From Caulobacter sp. NIBR1757 (lineage in GTDB: Bacteria; Pseudomonadota; Alphaproteobacteria; Caulobacterales; Caulobacteraceae): 64,000 nucleotides of DNA. The stretch spans positions 2,689,501 through 2,753,500 of the forward strand of contig NZ_CP115463.1 in the NCBI RefSeq assembly GCF_027912495.1, written 5' to 3'. Within the stretch, counting starts at the first letter, position 1; each line of letters starts with the position of its first letter. Positions 25,352 through 35,242 of the stretch are shown piece by piece. Under the pieces are notes generated by a model, which saw nothing but the letters and a program-made list of their open reading frames with translations, had not been told where the DNA came from and did not search any database. The position numbers and the translations under genes were made by a program.

Positions 25352-26758
25352 TCACGCCAGGTCGAACAGTCCCGTCAGATAGGGATTGAGCATCCGCCCC
25401 TTCGGATCGAGCTCCCGCCGCACCTCCAGGAAATCCTTCCAGCGCGGATACAGCGCCGCCAGCCTCTGGCCCTTCAGGCTGTGCAGCTTGCCCCAGTGCG
25501 GCCGCCCGCCTGCCCGCTGGAAGATCGGCTCGATCAGGTCGAAGAAGAAGGCGTAGTCATCCTTGTACCAGGCATGCACGGCCACAGAGCCGCGCGGGCC
25601 CTGGCCGAACGGCGACAGCCACGCGTCGTCGGCCGCGATCCGACGCACCTCGATGGGGAAGAAGACATCCTTACGCTCCTTCTCGATAACCGCCTGAACC
25701 TCCTTAAGCGCCGCCAGCTGGGTCTCCGGCGGCAGGTGGTATTCCATCTCGTTGAAGCGCACCGGTCGCTCGGTGGAGAGCAGCTTCCAGCCCTCGTCGA
25801 CCGCCGTCTCCGGCTCCGTCCCGCCCAGCAGCAGGCCGGCCACGCTCTTTCGCACCCCGTTCGACCAGCCGAAGGTGTTGCGCAGCATCTTCAGCGCCTC
25901 GAGAAAGGCGTCGTCCTGGCTGGGCGGCGGGGCGACGGCGGCCTCATCGGTCTCGTCATGGGTAATGTTGGCGGCCAGGCCCGTGAACGGGATGGCGTAG
26001 AATTCGAAGTTGCGGTGCGTCTTCCAGCGCTCCTCCGCCTTGCCGAGCGTCTCCTCGAACGGCTCGATCCACACCCGCCGCCGCAACCGCCTGTTGGCCG
26101 TCGTGCGCAGCTTGACCTGGGTGATGATCCCCAGCGCCCCCAGCGACACTCGGGCGGCATTGAAAACCTCCGGACGCTTGGCCGCGTCGCACTCGACCGT
26201 CTCGCCGTCGGCGGTGACCAGGGTCATGGCCGTCACGTCGCCGTGGATGGCCGGCAGGCTGATCCCCGTGCCGTGCGTCGCCGTCGAGATGGCCCCGGCC
26301 ACCGACTGCTTGTTGATGTCCGGCAGGTTGGCCATCGCCCGGCCCCTGGCGGCCAGCGCCGGCCCCAGGGCGCCCAGCCGCGTCCCCGCCTTGACGACGG
26401 CGGTGTCGCCCTCCCAGCCGACCACCCCGGCGATGGCGTCCAGCGACACCAGCGTACCGTTGGTCGCCGCCAGGGCCGTGAAGCTGTGCCCGGCCCCGAC
26501 CGCCCGGATCGGTCCCTCGGCGGCCTTCAGCCCCGCCGCCAGCTCGGCCTCGTCCTTGGGCGCCAGCCGCTGGGCCGGATAGCTGTTCTGGATGCCCGAC
26601 CAGTTGCGCCACAGCATCCGCCCCTGCGGATTGACGGCATCCGGCGATGGCGGTTCGGGCTTTTCCCGGTTGGCGATGACCGCCGCCCCGCCGGTCGCCA
26701 GGACCGCGCCGCCGACCCCGGCCGCTCCGATAACGATCGCCTTGCGCCGCGTGACCAT
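25352..26758 (-). CDS. FAD-binding sugar-lactone oxidase (D-arabinono-1,4-lactone oxidase type)
   Basis: A 468-residue exported flavoenzyme. The N-terminus carries a Tat-like signal (MVTRRKAIVIGAAGVGGAVL, lacking the second arginine of a strict twin-Arg motif but with RRK). An FAD_binding_4 domain follows ('IRAVGAGHSFTALAATNGTLVSL' near 84-107, 'SVAGAISTATHGTG' near 148-161), and the C-terminal ALO domain ends with 'RPHWGKLHSL' and 'RRELDPKGRMLNPYLTGLF'. Such enzymes oxidise aldonolactones and pass electrons onward. The upstream gene encodes a cytochrome c whose stop overlaps this start (TGATG), which makes an electron-transfer partnership likely. Confidence 0.9.
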   Translation of the reverse strand: MVTRRKAIVIGAAGVGGAVLATGGAAVIANREKPEPPSPDAVNPQGRMLWRNWSGIQNSYPAQRLAPKDEAELAAGLKAAEGPIRAVGAGHSFTALAATNGTLVSLDAIAGVVGWEGDTAVVKAGTRLGALGPALAARGRAMANLPDINKQSVAGAISTATHGTGISLPAIHGDVTAMTLVTADGETVECDAAKRPEVFNAARVSLGALGIITQVKLRTTANRRLRRRVWIEPFEETLGKAEERWKTHRNFEFYAIPFTGLAANITHDETDEAAVAPPPSQDDAFLEALKMLRNTFGWSNGVRKSVAGLLLGGTEPETAVDEGWKLLSTERPVRFNEMEYHLPPETQLAALKEVQAVIEKERKDVFFPIEVRRIAADDAWLSPFGQGPRGSVAVHAWYKDDYAFFFDLIEPIFQRAGGRPHWGKLHSLKGQRLAALYPRWKDFLEVRRELDPKGRMLNPYLTGLFDLA

Positions 26759-27102
26759 CACTTGGCTCCCGACATGAAGTGGATCAGCGCCTCATAGTCC
26801 GCCGCCGTGCAGCCCGCGCACTGCCCCCCGGCCGGCATCGCCTTGAAGCCCTGTACCGTATGGCCGACCAGCGTCGGCATCCCCTGCTTCACCCGCGGCG
26901 CCCAGGCCGCGACATCCCCGGCCAGCGGCGCGCCCGATCCCGTGATCGTGTGGCAGGTCTTGCAGGAGGTCTCGTAAAGCCCGGCCAGACGCGTGTCGGC
27001 CGGAACCAGCGCCGCCGACTCCTCCGGGGTGATCGGCTTGGCCTGTGGCGCGCAGGCCATCAGCGACAGACCCGCCGCCGCAACGAGAAGAAATCTGATC
27101 AT
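26758..27102 (-). CDS. Class I cytochrome c lipoprotein
   Basis: A 114-residue small cytochrome. The ATG at 27102 gives a lipoprotein signal (MIRFLLVAAAGLSLMAC, lipobox Cys 17), so it is membrane-tethered in the periplasm. The single heme site is CKTCH at about 46-50, with a later methionine candidate in 'VKQGMPTLVGHTVQG..AMPAGGQC'. A CAGC pair near the C-terminus is typical of cytochrome c5-like proteins. It is coupled to the lactone oxidase gene and probably accepts its electrons. A longer upstream reading frame exists but lacks a sensible start. Confidence 0.9.
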   Translation of the reverse strand: MIRFLLVAAAGLSLMACAPQAKPITPEESAALVPADTRLAGLYETSCKTCHTITGSGAPLAGDVAAWAPRVKQGMPTLVGHTVQGFKAMPAGGQCAGCTAADYEALIHFMSGAK

Positions 27103-27208
27103 GCCATCCCCAATAGGCGCGTGAGTCCGCCCTTGGATGAAGGTGACACCAGCGTCACCTATTTTGGCAAGCCTTCCGGCGACATCCGCCGCAGCTTTGC
27201 CCCCCTCC

Positions 27209-27356
27209 AACGCCCGTCATCCCGGAAGACCGCGAAGCGGGCTATCCGGGACCCAGGGGGTGCGTGATCTCGCTGTCCAACGCAGCTTTCCGTCCGGTGC
27301 GCTGCAACCCCTGGGTCCCGGACAAGCGCTGCGCGCTTTCCGGGATGACGGGCGTT
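27209..27356. repeat. Long palindromic repeat, copy B
   Basis: The outer arms AACGCCCGTCATCCCGGAA and TTCCGGGATGACGGGCGTT are perfect complements (19 bases). The inner part contains GGGACCCAGGGG and CCCCTGGGTCCC. It shares 'GGGACCCAGGGGGTGCGTGA' and the matching right half with copy C, so the two are clearly homologous. It lies in the 640-base gene-free stretch between the cytochrome and folD. Confidence 0.88.
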
Positions 27357-27409
27357 TGGGAAGGCGATACCAGGCCGCCAGTCGCAGGACGCGCCACCGA
27401 CCCGGAAGA

Positions 27410-27725
27410 AAATTTTAATTCAATCAATGGTTTAATGAATATGTCTAGACATATTCATCGACTTTCCGGGCCCTGGACCGACCATCGACGAGGCGCCGCT
27501 CCGGCGCGTAGGTCGCGGCGACCGCGTCTCGCCCCACAACCCCCGCGCATCGACCTACGCCTGCCCCACACTCCGGCCTACGTCCACGCCCCCCCCTGCC
27601 CACGCCAAAGCCCACGCAGGCAAGGGTTTCAGGCCGCTCGCGGGGTTCTCCACGCGGCGCCCGCTTTTTTCCGTAGGTCGGGCCCTCGGGTATAATGGAC
27701 AGCCGCTTCGATAACCGCCGCAACC
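27410..27725. repeat. Non-coding palindrome-hairpin element, copy 1
   Basis: This roughly 315-base stretch has no gene. It shows an A/T-rich edge (GAAAATTTTAATTCAAT), a perfect 24-base palindrome at 27435-27458 whose 20-base core is GAATATGTCTAGACATATTC, and a hairpin GCGTAGGTCG (27506-27515) / CGACCTACGC (27551-27560). A further GTAGGTCGGGCC follows, then the tail TATAATGG (27691-27698) and GCCGCTTCGATA (27702-27713). The same parts in the same order recur at 50115-50415. On the minus strand it follows the folD stop by under 20 bases. Confidence 0.8.
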
Positions 27726-27741
27726 GGGGCTTCGAATGACC

Positions 27742-28635
27742 CTAGCCGATCCCATGCAGCCGCCGGGCCGCCGTCAAGGTGTTCTGCAGCAGGCAGGCGA
27801 TGGTCATCGGCCCCACCCCGCCTGGCACCGGCGTGATCCAGCCGGCCACCTTGACCGCCTCGTCGAAGGCCACATCGCCGACCAGCCGGGTCTTGCCCTG
27901 CGCCGCCCTTTCCGGATCGCGCGACGGCAGCCGGGTGATGCCGACATCGATCACCGCCGCGCCCGGCTTGATCCAGTCGCCCTTCACCATTTCAGCCCGC
28001 CCGACGGCGGCCACCAGAATGTCGGCGGTGCGGCAGATGGCCGGCAGATCGACGCTGCGGCTGTGGGCGATGGTCACTGTGCAGTCGGCGGCCAGCAGCA
28101 GTTGCGCCATCGGCTTGCCCATCAGGTTGGAGCGCCCGATGACCACCGCATGCTTGCCCGTCAGATCGCCCAGCGCGTCCCTGAGCAACATCATGCAGCC
28201 GACCGGCGTGCAGGAGGTCAGGGCCGGCAGGCCGCTGGCCAGGCGCCCCGCGTTGGTCACGGTCAGCCCGTCGACGTCCTTGTCCGGCGAGATGCGGGCG
28301 ACGATGCGGTCCTGGCTCAAGTGCGGCGGCACGGGGAACTGCACGAGGATGCCGTGGATGGCCGGATCGCTGTTCAACTGGTCGAGCAATCCGAACAGCT
28401 CGGCCTCGGTGACATCGGCCGCCAGCCGATGCGTTTCCGAATACATGCCGGCGGCGGTCGTCTGCTCGCCCTTGTTGCGGACATAGACCTCGCTGGCCGG
28501 GTCCTCGCCGACCAGCACCACGGCCAGGCCCGGCGTCAGACCGTGCGAGGCCTTCAGCGCCGCCACCTCCTCGGCCACCTGCTCCCGCACACGGGCGCTG
28601 AAGGCCTTGCCGTCGATGATGATCGCGTCGCTCAT
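27742..28635 (-). CDS. folD: Methylenetetrahydrofolate dehydrogenase / methenyltetrahydrofolate cyclohydrolase
   Basis: The bifunctional one-carbon enzyme that oxidises 5,10-methylene-THF and opens the methenyl ring, usually with NADP. The 297-residue length is normal. The catalytic part has '[20 protein letters not shown]' with the active-site YVxxK lysine, '[12 protein letters not shown]', and '[16 protein letters not shown]'. The nucleotide-binding part has '[20 protein letters not shown]' and the late '[22 protein letters not shown]' signature. The ATG at 28635 is the usual start. Stand-alone gene, 54 bases upstream of a small exported gene's end. Confidence 0.97.
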   Translation of the reverse strand: MSDAIIIDGKAFSARVREQVAEEVAALKASHGLTPGLAVVLVGEDPASEVYVRNKGEQTTAAGMYSETHRLAADVTEAELFGLLDQLNSDPAIHGILVQFPVPPHLSQDRIVARISPDKDVDGLTVTNAGRLASGLPALTSCTPVGCMMLLRDALGDLTGKHAVVIGRSNLMGKPMAQLLLAADCTVTIAHSRSVDLPAICRTADILVAAVGRAEMVKGDWIKPGAAVIDVGITRLPSRDPERAAQGKTRLVGDVAFDEAVKVAGWITPVPGGVGPMTIACLLQNTLTAARRLHGIG

Positions 28636-28689
28636 GGGGCTCTCCGGGTTGGCGAGCCCCTACTCCGTGCCGGCGCGACTCGCAACGCG

Positions 28690-29214
28690 TCAGCGCAGGG
28701 TGGTCAGGGCGATCGCCTGCTCGACGGCCCGCATGGCGGTGTAGGCGTCCGATCCGGCGACGAAGAGCGAGAAGCGAATACTCGGCTCTTCCAAGGCGCA
28801 GATGGCTCCGCCGGACAGGCTCGGCACGTCGTCATAGACCCAGCACAGGAAGGTCCCTGCCTTGCCGGCCGTCTTCAGGGTCTTGCGCTGGATGCCCATC
28901 GACGGATCGCCGATCATCGACGCCCGGTTCATCTTGGTCATCACCGTCTCGACGAATTTTTGGGGCGTGGTGTCGTTCGGCGTCATGGTGCTGTAGGCCA
29001 GCGTCACCTTGGCCGGCTTCTTCTCGATGGTCAGGGTGCAGTCGAAGACATGGCTGCGCGATCCATTGGCCGCGGTCTGGACCGGCTGGGCCGTGCAACC
29101 GGCGAAGCTGTCGGGCGCAATGATCGACCGGCCGCTCCCGAGGTCGACGGTCTCGGCGCTGGCGACGGCGGGCAGGGCCAGGAGAAGTGCGGCGATGGCG
29201 GCGGTCTTGATCAT
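28690..29214 (-). CDS. Exported hypothetical protein, 174 residues
   Basis: The ATG at 29214 gives a clean signal peptide (MIKTAAIAALLLALPAVASA, cleavage after residue 20). The mature part has three cysteines (about 38, 59 and 123) plus one near 138 and an alternating strand pattern, suggesting a small disulfide-bonded periplasmic beta protein. No family is recognised. It is upstream of folD on the same strand and divergent from the VWA gene, with 149 bases between the two starts. Confidence 0.72.
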   Translation of the reverse strand: MIKTAAIAALLLALPAVASAETVDLGSGRSIIAPDSFAGCTAQPVQTAANGSRSHVFDCTLTIEKKPAKVTLAYSTMTPNDTTPQKFVETVMTKMNRASMIGDPSMGIQRKTLKTAGKAGTFLCWVYDDVPSLSGGAICALEEPSIRFSLFVAGSDAYTAMRAVEQAIALTTLR

Positions 29215-29363
29215 GCGAGGCTCCATTCCTCCGCTGACCATAGGCGCCGCCCACAATGCCGCATCCCCCAAAGCGGGGTGAGGCGGCGGGCCTCGCGTTC
29301 CGCTGGACAGACGGCCCGCAAGCCCGCATCCTGCAACTTCAAACGACTGTTCGGACGCCGCCC

Positions 29364-30545
29364 ATGTTCATGACCTTCTTCTCGGAGCTGCGCCAGGCCA
29401 AGGTGCCGGTGACGCTCAAGGAGTACCTGGTGCTCATGGAGGCGCTCGACAAATCGGTCATCGACCGCTCGGTCGAGGATTTCTACTTCCTGTCCCGCGC
29501 CACCCTGGTGAAGGACGAGAAGAACCTCGACAAATTCGACCGCGTCTTCAGCCACGTCTTCAAGGGCCTGGAGATGGTCGGCGACGGCCTGACCTCCGAG
29601 ATCCCGGCCGAGTGGCTGAAAGCCCTGACCGAGAAATTCCTCACCGACGAGGAGAAGGCCGCCATCGAGGCCATGGGCGGCTTCGAGGAGCTGATGAAGA
29701 CGCTGCAGGAGCGTCTCGAGGAACAGAAGAAGCGCCACGAGGGCGGCAACAAGATGATCGGCACCGGCGGCACCAGCCCCTTCGGCGCCAACGGCTACAA
29801 TCCCGAAGGCGTCCGCATCGGCCAGGACAAGGGCCGCCACGGCCGCGCCGTGAAGGTCTGGGACAAGCGGGAGTACAAGAACTTAGACGACAGCGTCGAA
29901 CTGGGCACCCGCAACATCAAGGTCGCCCTTCGCCGCCTGCGCAAGTTCGCCCGCGAGGGCGCGCCGGACGAGCTGGACCTGGACGGCACCATCAAGGGCA
30001 CCAGCCGCAAGGGCTACCTCGACATCGTCATGCGGCCCGAGCGCCGCAACAAGATCAAGGTGCTGATCTTCTTCGACATCGGCGGCTCGATGGACAGCCA
30101 CATCAAGCTCTGCGAGGAGCTTTTCAGCGCCGCCCGCACCGAGTTCAAGAACCTCGAGTTCTACTACTTCCACAACTGCCTCTACGAGAGCGTCTGGAAG
30201 GACAACCGCCGCCGGGCTCAGGAGAAGACCAACACCTGGGACGTGCTCCACAAGTTCCCAAGCGACTACAAGGTCATCTTCGTCGGCGACGCCACCATGA
30301 GCCCCTACGAGATCACCTATCCAGGCGGCAGCGTCGAGCACTGGAACGAGGAACCGGGCGCCATCTGGATGGACCGGGTCACCCAGATCTACCACAGCTG
30401 CATCTGGCTGAACCCGACGCCGGAACGCCACTGGGACTACACCCAGTCGATCGGGGTGATGAAACAGCTGGTGAATGACCGCATGTTCCCGCTGACCATC
30501 GAAGGGCTGGACAAGGCGATGAAGGAGCTGGTGCGGGGGCATTGA
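29364..30545 (+). CDS. VWA domain-containing protein, CoxE-like
   Basis: A 393-residue cytosolic protein of the CoxE/YehP-like VWA group. The N-terminal 180 residues are helical and charged. The VWA domain starts at about 230, with the metal-site motif reading DIGGSMDSH (D-x-G-G-S where the classical MIDAS is DxSxS), followed by 'VIFVGDATMSPYEI' and 'CIWLNPTPERHWDYTQS'. Such proteins usually work with a MoxR AAA+ ATPase to insert cofactors or remodel complexes; none lies next to it here. The ATG at 29364 is preferred to an upstream in-frame ATG at 29256. Confidence 0.88.
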   Translation: MFMTFFSELRQAKVPVTLKEYLVLMEALDKSVIDRSVEDFYFLSRATLVKDEKNLDKFDRVFSHVFKGLEMVGDGLTSEIPAEWLKALTEKFLTDEEKAAIEAMGGFEELMKTLQERLEEQKKRHEGGNKMIGTGGTSPFGANGYNPEGVRIGQDKGRHGRAVKVWDKREYKNLDDSVELGTRNIKVALRRLRKFAREGAPDELDLDGTIKGTSRKGYLDIVMRPERRNKIKVLIFFDIGGSMDSHIKLCEELFSAARTEFKNLEFYYFHNCLYESVWKDNRRRAQEKTNTWDVLHKFPSDYKVIFVGDATMSPYEITYPGGSVEHWNEEPGAIWMDRVTQIYHSCIWLNPTPERHWDYTQSIGVMKQLVNDRMFPLTIEGLDKAMKELVRGH

Positions 30546-30617
30546 CCTTCGGCTTGCACCGCCTGACAAATCCCGCGATGGTCCCCGCCAACCAGTTGTA
30601 ACCGGGGGTTTTTCGCC

Positions 30618-31493
30618 GTGGACGCCAGCACCATCACCATCATTTCCATCGTCGCCGGCCTGGCCGTCGGCGCCATCGGCGGCCTCGTTCTGGCCCGGGC
30701 CCTCAGCATGAAGGGCGGCCTGCTGATCGCCGGCGTCATCGTCGTCGGCGCCGCCGGCGGGGCGCTCGGCTGGTTCTTCGCCGACCACGACCTGGTGCCG
30801 AACCAGAAGTACGCCAACGCCCGCAAGGACGCCGAGCGGCTGCCCGAGGTGGCGACCCTCAAGCAGTACTACCCGGCCGACTACGCCAAGATGCAGAACG
30901 ACATGGAGATGATGAAGGGCAAGCGGCTGGGATCCACCGGCATCGCCCAGCTGGTTCATGCCAACGCCCGCGCCGTGCTGAGCCGCGAGATGAAGAAGGC
31001 CAGCGACGAGAACCTCATCGCCCTGATGAAGATCCGCCGCGACAAGGCCGAAGCCCTCGGCAAGGTCTCACCGGCCTATTGCTACAACTTCACCCGCGGC
31101 GCCCGCCTCGACTTCGATCCGGACACCGTGGTCAGCGCCGACCTCGTCCAGCGCGAACGCGCCGCCACCGCCGCCATCCTCGAACAGGTGGCCACCAACC
31201 CGGTGAAGGACGCCGCCGGCGCCAACCTCAATCCCGAGGACGGCGGCAAGCTGGTCGACCTCTGGTACGACGTGCAGATGAAGAACAAGATCGGCGACCA
31301 GGCCCTGGCCGGCTTCACCCCCGACGACGCCAAGACCGTCCGCCAGCTGACCGGCCGCAACATCTCGGTCAGCGACCCCAAACGCCAGGCCCTGCTCTGC
31401 CGCTACAACATCGCCCTGCTCGACGAGACCCTGAAACTGCCCCCGGCCAAGGCCGCCACCGTCGCCCGCCTGAACGTCGGCAAGGGGCTTTAG
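30618..31493 (+). CDS. Membrane-anchored hypothetical protein, 291 residues
   Basis: A GTG start at 30618. Two hydrophobic helices (about 5-28 and 33-53) anchor a soluble domain of about 235 residues that is mainly helical and rich in Lys, Ala and Asp. Two cysteines (about 155 and 257) are far apart. No family is recognised. A copy of the long palindromic repeat follows its stop by 15 bases, and ligD follows that. The reading frame has the codon-position pattern of its neighbours, so it is probably real. Confidence 0.72.
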   Translation: MDASTITIISIVAGLAVGAIGGLVLARALSMKGGLLIAGVIVVGAAGGALGWFFADHDLVPNQKYANARKDAERLPEVATLKQYYPADYAKMQNDMEMMKGKRLGSTGIAQLVHANARAVLSREMKKASDENLIALMKIRRDKAEALGKVSPAYCYNFTRGARLDFDPDTVVSADLVQRERAATAAILEQVATNPVKDAAGANLNPEDGGKLVDLWYDVQMKNKIGDQALAGFTPDDAKTVRQLTGRNISVSDPKRQALLCRYNIALLDETLKLPPAKAATVARLNVGKGL

Positions 31494-31507
31494 GGCCGAC
31501 CAACCTC

Positions 31508-31630
31508 CGTCATCCCGGCCGTAGCGCAGCGAAGAGCCGGGACCCAGGGGGTGCGTGAACTCGCTGCTTCAACCGCCCGTGCGCCGGCCCCTGGGTCCCG
31601 GATCGGCTCTGCGAGCCGTCCGGGATGACG
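31508..31630. repeat. Long palindromic repeat, copy C
   Basis: Outer arms CGTCATCCCGG and CCGGGATGACG; inner arms with GGGACCCAGGGG and CCCCTGGGTCCC, about 123 bases overall. The central part shares GGTGCGTGA and CTCGCTG with copy B. It lies between the hypothetical gene and ligD and may place a hairpin in the ligD leader. No coding capacity. Confidence 0.88.
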
Positions 31631-31679
31631 AATGAGTGGGAATTTGAAGCCAACAGCAGGCCACACGCGTTGACGGCTC

Positions 31680-34349
31680 ATGGCCACCCGAGACCTCAAA
31701 ACCTACGACAGCAAGCGCGACTTCGGCGTCACCGCCGAGCCGAGCAGCCAGGCGGCCGTCAAGCCATCCAAGGCCCTGCGGTTCGTCATCCAGAAGCACG
31801 CCGCCACCCGGCTGCACTATGACCTGCGGCTGGAGTGGGAGGGCGTCTTCCTGTCCTGGGCCGTGACTCGCGGCCCCTCGCTGGACCCGGCCGACAAGCG
31901 CCTGGCCGTCGAGGTCGAGGACCACCCGCTGGCCTATGGCGATTTCGAGGGGACCATCCCCAAGGGTCAGTATGGCGGGGGCTCAGTCATGGTGTGGGAC
32001 CGGGGGTATTGGGCGCCCGAACCCGGCTTCGATGTCGCCAAGGGGCTGAAGAAGGGAGAACTCAAGGTCGTCTTCGCCGGCGAGCGGGTGAAGGGCGGCT
32101 ATGTGCTGGTCAGGCTGCGCGGCGACAAGTTCGGCGGCAAGCGCACCAACTGGCTTCTGATCAAGCACCGCGATGACTATGTGAAGGAGGGCGATGGCGA
32201 GGGTATCCTCGAGCGCAACGCCACCTCCATCGCCTCGGGGCGCAGCATGGAAGACATCGCCGCCGGCAAGGGCAAACGGCCCACCGCCTTCATGACGAAG
32301 ACGGCGCCGAAGGCCGACGCGGTCTGGCGCTCGAGCGACCCCGAAGCCAGCGGCGAGGCCGCCGCGAAACAGACCGCCGCGCCGAAGGCCGCCCCTCGAC
32401 AGACGTCGCGAGCACGGAAACCCAAGGCCCTGAAATCCTTGCCCGACTTCATCGAACCGCAGCTCTGCAAGCTGGTCGACCGGCCGCCGGTCGGCGCCCG
32501 CTTCGGCCATGAGATCAAGTTCGACGGCTATCGCATGCAGCTGCGCGTCGAGGGCGGCAAGGCGACCCTGCGCACCCGCAAGGGCCTCGACTGGACCCAC
32601 AAGTTCGCCGCCATCGCCAGGGACGCCGCCGCCTTGCCCGACAGCATCATCGACGGCGAGATCTGCGCCCTCGACGACAACGGCTCCCCCAGCTTCGCCG
32701 GCCTGCAGGCCGCGCTGTCGGACGGCATGACCGACGATCTGATCTTCTTCGCCTTCGATCTCATGGCCGAGGGGACGGAGGACCTGCGCCCCCTCCCCCT
32801 CTCCGACCGCAAGGCCCGCCTCGAGACCCTGATCGGCGAAGGCACGCCGCGCCTGCGCTATGTCGAGCACTTCACCCAGGCCGGCGACGCCGTGCTCAGC
32901 TCCGCCTGCCGCATGGATCTGGAAGGCATCATCTCCAAGGACCTTGGGGCGCCTTACGAGTCCGGCCGTTCGACGACCTGGACCAAATCCAAATGCCGGG
33001 CCGGCCATGAGGTGGTCATCGGCGGCTGGACCCAGACGGGCAGCGCCTTCCGCTCCCTGATCGCCGGGGTCTTCAAGGACGGCAAGCTGGTCCACGTCGG
33101 CCGCATCGGCACCGGCTTCGGCAAGGACAAGGTCGCCACCCTGCTGCCGAAGCTCAAAGCCATCGAGATCGATAAGTCGCCCTTCAGCGACAAGGAGCCC
33201 AAGGGCCGAAGCGGCACCAAGGCCGGCGACTCCCACTGGGTGAAGCCCCAGCTCGTCGCCGAGATCGAGTACGCGGGCCTGACCGGCGACGGCAACATCC
33301 GCCAGGCTGCCTTCAAGGGTTTGCGCGAGGACAAGCCGGCCAAGGAGGTCGAGGCCGAGGTCGCGCCGGCCTCGACGGAGTTGGCCGAGCCCAACCCGGC
33401 GGTCGTCAAGTCGAAGACCGTCACCGTCCGCGCCGCCAATTCGGCCGAGGTGCTAGGCGTGCGTCTCTCCAGCGTCGACAAGCCGCTCTGGCCGGACGGC
33501 GGCGACGGATCGCCCGTCACCAAGCTCGAGCTGGCGCAATACTACGAGGCCGTCGGCGCCTGGCTGCTGCCGCACATCAAGGGCCGGCCCTGCTCGATCA
33601 TCCGCACGCCCGAGGGCGTCGACGGCGAGAAGTTCTTCCAGCGCCACCTGATGAAGGGCGCCTCGAACCTGCTGACCGAGACCTTTGTCAGCGGTGACCG
33701 CAAGGGCTACCTGCAGATCGACCGTGTCGAGGCCCTGATCGCCGTGGCCCAGACCAGCGCCACCGAACTCCACCCCTGGAACTGTCAGCCCTTCGCCCCC
33801 GATGTCCCTGGCCGCCTGGTCTTCGACCTCGACCCGGCGCCGGGCGTCACCTTCGACGACGCCATCGAGGCGGCCCGCGAGGTCCGCGACCGCCTGGAGG
33901 ACCTCGGCCTCGTCAGCTTCTGCAAGACCACCGGCGGCAAGGGCCTCCACGTCGTCACGCCGCTGACCAAGTCAAAGATCGACTGGCCGACCGCCAAGGC
34001 CTTCGCCCGCGAGGTCTGCGCCCGCATGGCCGCCGATGCGCCGGACCGCTACCTGATCACCATGAGCAAGGCCCAGCGCGAGGGCCGGATCTTCCTCGAC
34101 TACCTGCGCAACGACCGGATGAGCACGGCCGTCGCGCCGCTGTCGCCCCGGGCCCGCCCCGGCGCGACAGTGTCGATGCCGCTGACCTGGACGCAGGTGA
34201 AGAAGGGGCTGGACCCGGCGAAATACACCATCCGCACCGCCCCGAAGATCGTGAAGGGCATGAGCGCCTGGGAAGACTACGGCGACAGCGAGCGCCCCAT
34301 CGCGGCGGCGATCAAGCGGCTGGAGCGCGGGGCGAAGGCGGCGGCCTAA
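31680..34349 (+). CDS. ligD: Multifunctional NHEJ DNA ligase LigD
   Basis: An 889-residue protein for bacterial non-homologous end joining. Domain order is 3'-phosphoesterase (about 1-200, with H46-Y-D-L-R and the '[22 protein letters not shown]' segment), an Ala/Lys linker, ATP-dependent ligase (about 255-560, with adenylation lysine K280 in KFDGYR), and primase-polymerase (about 610-889, with metal-binding D716-L-D718 in VFDLDPAPG and 'TGGKGLHVV'). This order is the Pseudomonas type, not the mycobacterial one. It is convergent with ku, overlapping by 4 bases. Confidence 0.96.
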   Translation: MATRDLKTYDSKRDFGVTAEPSSQAAVKPSKALRFVIQKHAATRLHYDLRLEWEGVFLSWAVTRGPSLDPADKRLAVEVEDHPLAYGDFEGTIPKGQYGGGSVMVWDRGYWAPEPGFDVAKGLKKGELKVVFAGERVKGGYVLVRLRGDKFGGKRTNWLLIKHRDDYVKEGDGEGILERNATSIASGRSMEDIAAGKGKRPTAFMTKTAPKADAVWRSSDPEASGEAAAKQTAAPKAAPRQTSRARKPKALKSLPDFIEPQLCKLVDRPPVGARFGHEIKFDGYRMQLRVEGGKATLRTRKGLDWTHKFAAIARDAAALPDSIIDGEICALDDNGSPSFAGLQAALSDGMTDDLIFFAFDLMAEGTEDLRPLPLSDRKARLETLIGEGTPRLRYVEHFTQAGDAVLSSACRMDLEGIISKDLGAPYESGRSTTWTKSKCRAGHEVVIGGWTQTGSAFRSLIAGVFKDGKLVHVGRIGTGFGKDKVATLLPKLKAIEIDKSPFSDKEPKGRSGTKAGDSHWVKPQLVAEIEYAGLTGDGNIRQAAFKGLREDKPAKEVEAEVAPASTELAEPNPAVVKSKTVTVRAANSAEVLGVRLSSVDKPLWPDGGDGSPVTKLELAQYYEAVGAWLLPHIKGRPCSIIRTPEGVDGEKFFQRHLMKGASNLLTETFVSGDRKGYLQIDRVEALIAVAQTSATELHPWNCQPFAPDVPGRLVFDLDPAPGVTFDDAIEAAREVRDRLEDLGLVSFCKTTGGKGLHVVTPLTKSKIDWPTAKAFAREVCARMAADAPDRYLITMSKAQREGRIFLDYLRNDRMSTAVAPLSPRARPGATVSMPLTWTQVKKGLDPAKYTIRTAPKIVKGMSAWEDYGDSERPIAAAIKRLERGAKAAA

Positions 34350-35185
34350 GCCCGCTTCTTCGCCGGCGTCTTGGCGGCGGCCTTCTTGGCGGGCGCCTTC
34401 GCGGCTCCGCCCTTCGCCTCCAGGCTCTTCTTCAGCGCCGCCATCAGGTCCACCACATTGGTGTCCTCCGGCTCCTCGGCCTTCACCGTCCGCCCCTTGC
34501 CCTTCTTCTTCTCGGCGATCAGGTCGCGCAGGGCATCCTCGTAGCGATCGTTGAACTTGGAGGGATCGAACGGCCCCTCCTTCTGCTCGATGATCTTCTC
34601 GGCGATGGCGACCATCTCCTTGTCGCCCTTGTGGGCCGGGATGTCGTCGAAGTAGTCGCCGACGTCGCGCACCTCCTTGTTCGAGCGCAGCGACCAGGCG
34701 ATCAGCCCCTTGCCGCGCGGTTCGATACCCAGCAGCCGCTCACGCTGGTGCATGACCAGCCGGGCCAGGGCCACCTTCTTGGTCTTGCCCATGGCGTCGC
34801 GGATGACGCTGAACGCGTCCAGCGCCAGCTTGCCGTCCGGCACCAGGTAATAGGGATTGTCCCAGTACAGCCGGTCGATATCGGCCGCGTCGACGAAGCG
34901 CTCGATATCAATGGTCCGGGTGCTTTCCAGCCGCACCGCGTCGATCTCGTCCTGGGTGACGACGATGTAGCTGTCCTTCTCGAATTCGTAGCCCTTGACC
35001 AGATCCTTGCGCTCCACCGGTCCTTTCTCGGGGTCGGTCGGGATCATCCGGATGCGGTTGTGGGTGTCCTTGTGCAGCAGGTTGAAGTGCACCTCGCCGC
35101 TGGCTTGCGTGGCGGTGTAGAGGGCCACCGGACAGGTGACGAGCGACAGGCGCAGGTGGCCTTGCCAGGTGGGGCGGGCTGCCAT
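34346..35185 (-). CDS. ku: NHEJ protein Ku
   Basis: A 279-residue DNA-end-binding protein that recruits LigD. The Ku core runs from '[21 protein letters not shown]' at the start through '[13 protein letters not shown]', '[17 protein letters not shown]' and '[20 protein letters not shown]'. The C-terminus is a lysine/alanine-rich tail ([15 protein letters not shown]), common in alphaproteobacterial Ku and thought to bind DNA. The ATG at 35185 has a GGAG site upstream; an earlier start at 35212 would add nine unlikely residues. Convergent with ligD. Confidence 0.96.
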   Translation of the reverse strand: MAARPTWQGHLRLSLVTCPVALYTATQASGEVHFNLLHKDTHNRIRMIPTDPEKGPVERKDLVKGYEFEKDSYIVVTQDEIDAVRLESTRTIDIERFVDAADIDRLYWDNPYYLVPDGKLALDAFSVIRDAMGKTKKVALARLVMHQRERLLGIEPRGKGLIAWSLRSNKEVRDVGDYFDDIPAHKGDKEMVAIAEKIIEQKEGPFDPSKFNDRYEDALRDLIAEKKKGKGRTVKAEEPEDTNVVDLMAALKKSLEAKGGAAKAPAKKAAAKTPAKKRA

Positions 35186-35242
35186 GGTGGATCTCCGAAT
35201 GCCGGAGTCCAACGCCCGCCCCGCACTGGGGTTGCCTGCGGC

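Noticed and set aside
27435..27458. Palindrome read as a simple transcription terminator
   Set aside because: It is A/T-rich, lacks a GC-rich stem, and has a second exact-core copy elsewhere with the same flanking parts, which fits an element or binding site better.
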